Shown: positions 62,190 through 64,000 of the stretch, one piece after another
How positions within the stretch are numbered: position 1 is the first letter of the stretch
How the letters are laid out: the number at the start of each line of letters is the position of its first letter
Assembly (NCBI GenBank): GCA_030674185.1
Contig: CM060307.1
Coordinates: forward strand, 45,597,181 to 45,661,180
Direction: 5' to 3'
Source: Monoplex corrugatus
Lineage: Eukaryota > Mollusca > Gastropoda > Littorinimorpha > Ranellidae
DNA length: 64,000 bases
Program-made: the position numbers and the translations under genes
Notes under the pieces: model-generated
Databases searched by the model: none
Told to the model about the DNA's origin: nothing
The model's input: only the letters and a program-made list of their open reading frames with translations

Positions 62190-62335
62190 GTTTGTCTGTC
62201 TGTCTGTCTTTCTGTCCGTTTGTCTCTCTCTCTGTCTCTGTCTCTCACTTCTCTCTCTCTCTTCTTCTTCTTCTTCTTCTTCTTCAGCTTCTCCTCCTTT
62301 TCTTCTTCTTCTTCTCCTTTTCTTCTTCTTGTCAG
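62190..62335. repeat. CTGT / CT / CTT tract
   Basis: TCTG, TC and CTT repeats in succession; low-complexity frames are artefacts. Confidence 0.95.
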
Positions 62336-62689
62336 GGGTTGTCATTTACGTGTATCTGCCTTTATCTCATACTTTTGTGATGCACTATTGATTGACATAA
62401 TATATATGGAAATCGATATTTCATAAGAATTCTTTTTCATAACTACTCTCACGTGGCATATGTTGTAGTTAATCTGTTTTCATCATGGCATCAGTTGACA
62501 TGTCTCCACCATCTTCCAACTTCTCTTGTTTGTTCTTATTGTTTCCTTTTCTGTCTTCTTTTCCTTCCATTCTGTGTTTGTAATTCACCTTTTGTTTGAT
62601 AGAATATCATTCAGCTATTAGCAATATTGGTATATCATTGTAACTGTTCTTGGTATTATTGTTATCATTATGAAGGCCCAGAGTAAGGC

Positions 62690-62996
62690 AAGAGAGGGCT
62701 CCTCCGTTTTCCCTTGGTCCGGTAGCTGGGCTGGACTTGGTTGGTGCGCGTTGTGTGGCTATGCCCTGGGGTTTGTCATCTCCCCACGTTGCCATTCGGT
62801 TTGTAAACAAGGTAACTGACGACTGGGTGCGAATAGGTCATGCAACGCATGGACACCCCCCCCCCCCCCTTTGCTTGATGAAATGGCTATTGCATAGCAT
62901 CAGGAGCTTGGGAAGCGATTGTCCAGCGAGTGGTGAGGCATTAGTGCTCTGGGTCCCGTCCAGCACCCTTGGGGTGTTTCTCGTTAACTTGTTAAG
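62690..62996 (+). repeat. Dispersed repeat, unknown family, copy 2
   Basis: Mirror of 56201-56485: GGGTTTGTCATCTCCCCAC, TTGCCATTCGGTTTGTAAAC, CATGCAACGCATGGACA and GGGGTGTTTCTCGTTAACTT. It carries a poly-C run at 62856-62869. Confidence 0.8.
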
Positions 62997-63374
62997 GCTG
63001 ACATATATTTATTTACATGCACCTGCCTTTATCTCTCGTGCTTTTGTAAAGTGCACGAACCGTTGGCATACGTATACAAGTAAATGTTTTATCACAACTC
63101 TTTGTCATAAATAATTTCACTTTTTATTCGTAATTTTTATCCTCATATTTTGTGTGTATAGTAAGAAGGACTAGCCGTAAGACAGATCCAATGGAAGCTA
63201 ATGCTACTATTCTTGAGTAATAAGGTGTTCGGAAGTCTCAAGTCTCAAGTCTGTCCGGTGTAAGTTATCCGCTTATGTGACATACGTTTGTAACGGAGGT
63301 TTTCAGTGTGTGCTTTGAAAACGGCGTTCCTGGCTTCATCTGCATACTACAAGGCATTAAACCATCAGTGTCAT
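62997..63374. other. Intergenic, no gene
   Basis: Nothing recognised. Confidence 0.55.
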
Positions 63375-63377
63375 CTC

Positions 63378-63828
63378 TGTTTGTCTGTCTGTCTCTGTCA
63401 GTCTGTCTGTCTGTCTGTCTCTGTATGTCTCTGTCTCTCGCTCTCTCTGTCTCGGTCTGTCTCTACATGTATCTGTCCGTTTCTCTCTCTGTCTCTCTCT
63501 TTCTGTCTGTCTGTCTCTTTCTCTCGTTGTCTCTGTCTCTGTCTGTCTGTATGTCTGTCTCTGTATCTTTGTCTCTCTTCGTCTCTCTCTCTCTTTCTGC
63601 GTTTCTCTATGTCTCTCTCTTTCTGTCTCTCTCTCTGTCTCCGTCTCTGTCTGACTCTGTCTGTCCTGTCTCTGTGTCTGTCTATCTCTCACTCTCTCTG
63701 TTTCTCTCTGTCTCTGTCTGTCTGTCTCTCTGTCTCTGTTTCTCTCTGCCTCTGTCTGTCTCTGTTTCTCTCTGTCTGTCTGTCTCTCTCTCTCTGCCTG
63801 TCTGTCTGTCTGGCTCTCTCTCTCTCAA
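63378..63828. repeat. 450-bp CTGT/CTCT tract
   Basis: Mixed TCTG and TC repeats. The ~200-codon Ser/Leu/Cys frames are artefacts. From 63829 to the window end nothing is recognised. Confidence 0.97.
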
Positions 63829-64000
63829 TGAAAGAGCAACCAATTTGTTTGTGAGCGTGCTTTATCATATACTATACCTTGACTTTGACTTGAATAGAAA
63901 GGTTTCACAGTAAGCTGAAATCACTTTTTGTCCACGGTACAAAAGTTTGGTTGGAGACTTAGTCCTCGCCCGCCTAGCTTAGCTACCACAGGTATACTGT

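Noticed and set aside
63306..63913. 182-201-codon Ser/Leu/Cys frames resembling membrane proteins
   Set aside because: They come from the CTGT/CTCT repeat.

Overview
The window is animal nuclear DNA: one large intron-rich gene on the minus strand, embedded in mobile elements, satellites and long simple repeats. The organism is most likely a lophotrochozoan invertebrate, probably a mollusc (possibly a gastropod). That is inference from the element mix (DIRS, RTE-, L2- and I-like LINEs, tRNA-SINEs, TTAA MITEs) and from the single Sec15-type gene; no sequence marker here fixes the species.

The backbone is the orthologue of EXOC6/Sec15, a subunit of the exocyst vesicle-tethering complex. Eighteen coding exons were traced from the start codon at 50142 down to 829. 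All have GT-AG introns, every exon phase joins, and together they give exactly 664 codons. The last ~150 codons lie beyond the left edge. The start codon has an in-frame stop directly upstream, and a perfect NRF1-type palindrome (TGCGCATGCGCA) 13 bases further upstream.

Layout from left to right. 1-8.2 kb: exons 18 to 12, a 100-bp minisatellite, two small TTAA MITEs, a decayed LINE endonuclease, a ~1.8-kb satellite of 50-59-bp units and a tRNA-SINE inserted in it. 8.2-18.3 kb: a piggyBac deletion derivative, exon 11, a dead mariner carrying an internal minisatellite, and a second TTAA MITE family. 18.35-24.1 kb: a full-length DIRS-type tyrosine-recombinase retrotransposon with open gag, RT-RNase H and recombinase frames, near-identical inverted terminal repeats and an internal complementary region. 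It lies in the EXOC6 intron, in sense orientation. 24.2-33 kb: exons 10 to 5, including a 113-bp duplication that copied the start of exon 5. 33.8-44 kb: three different LINEs, with exon 4 between them. 44-50.2 kb: inverted repeat arms, a pogo-like MITE, exons 3, 2 and 1, and the promoter. 50.2-64 kb: intergenic DNA with LINE fragments, MITEs, inverted repeat pairs and about 1 kb of continuous microsatellite; two weak candidate exons are noted.

No bacterial-style operon, CRISPR array or rRNA is present. The most notable items are the apparently intact DIRS element (gag and RT share one frame across a single UGA-C, and the same ATGA opens the recombinase frame), the shared NRF1-type 12-mer in the host promoter and both DIRS ends, the satellite beside the exon 12 donor, the simple repeats abutting splice sites, and the TTAA MITE families.
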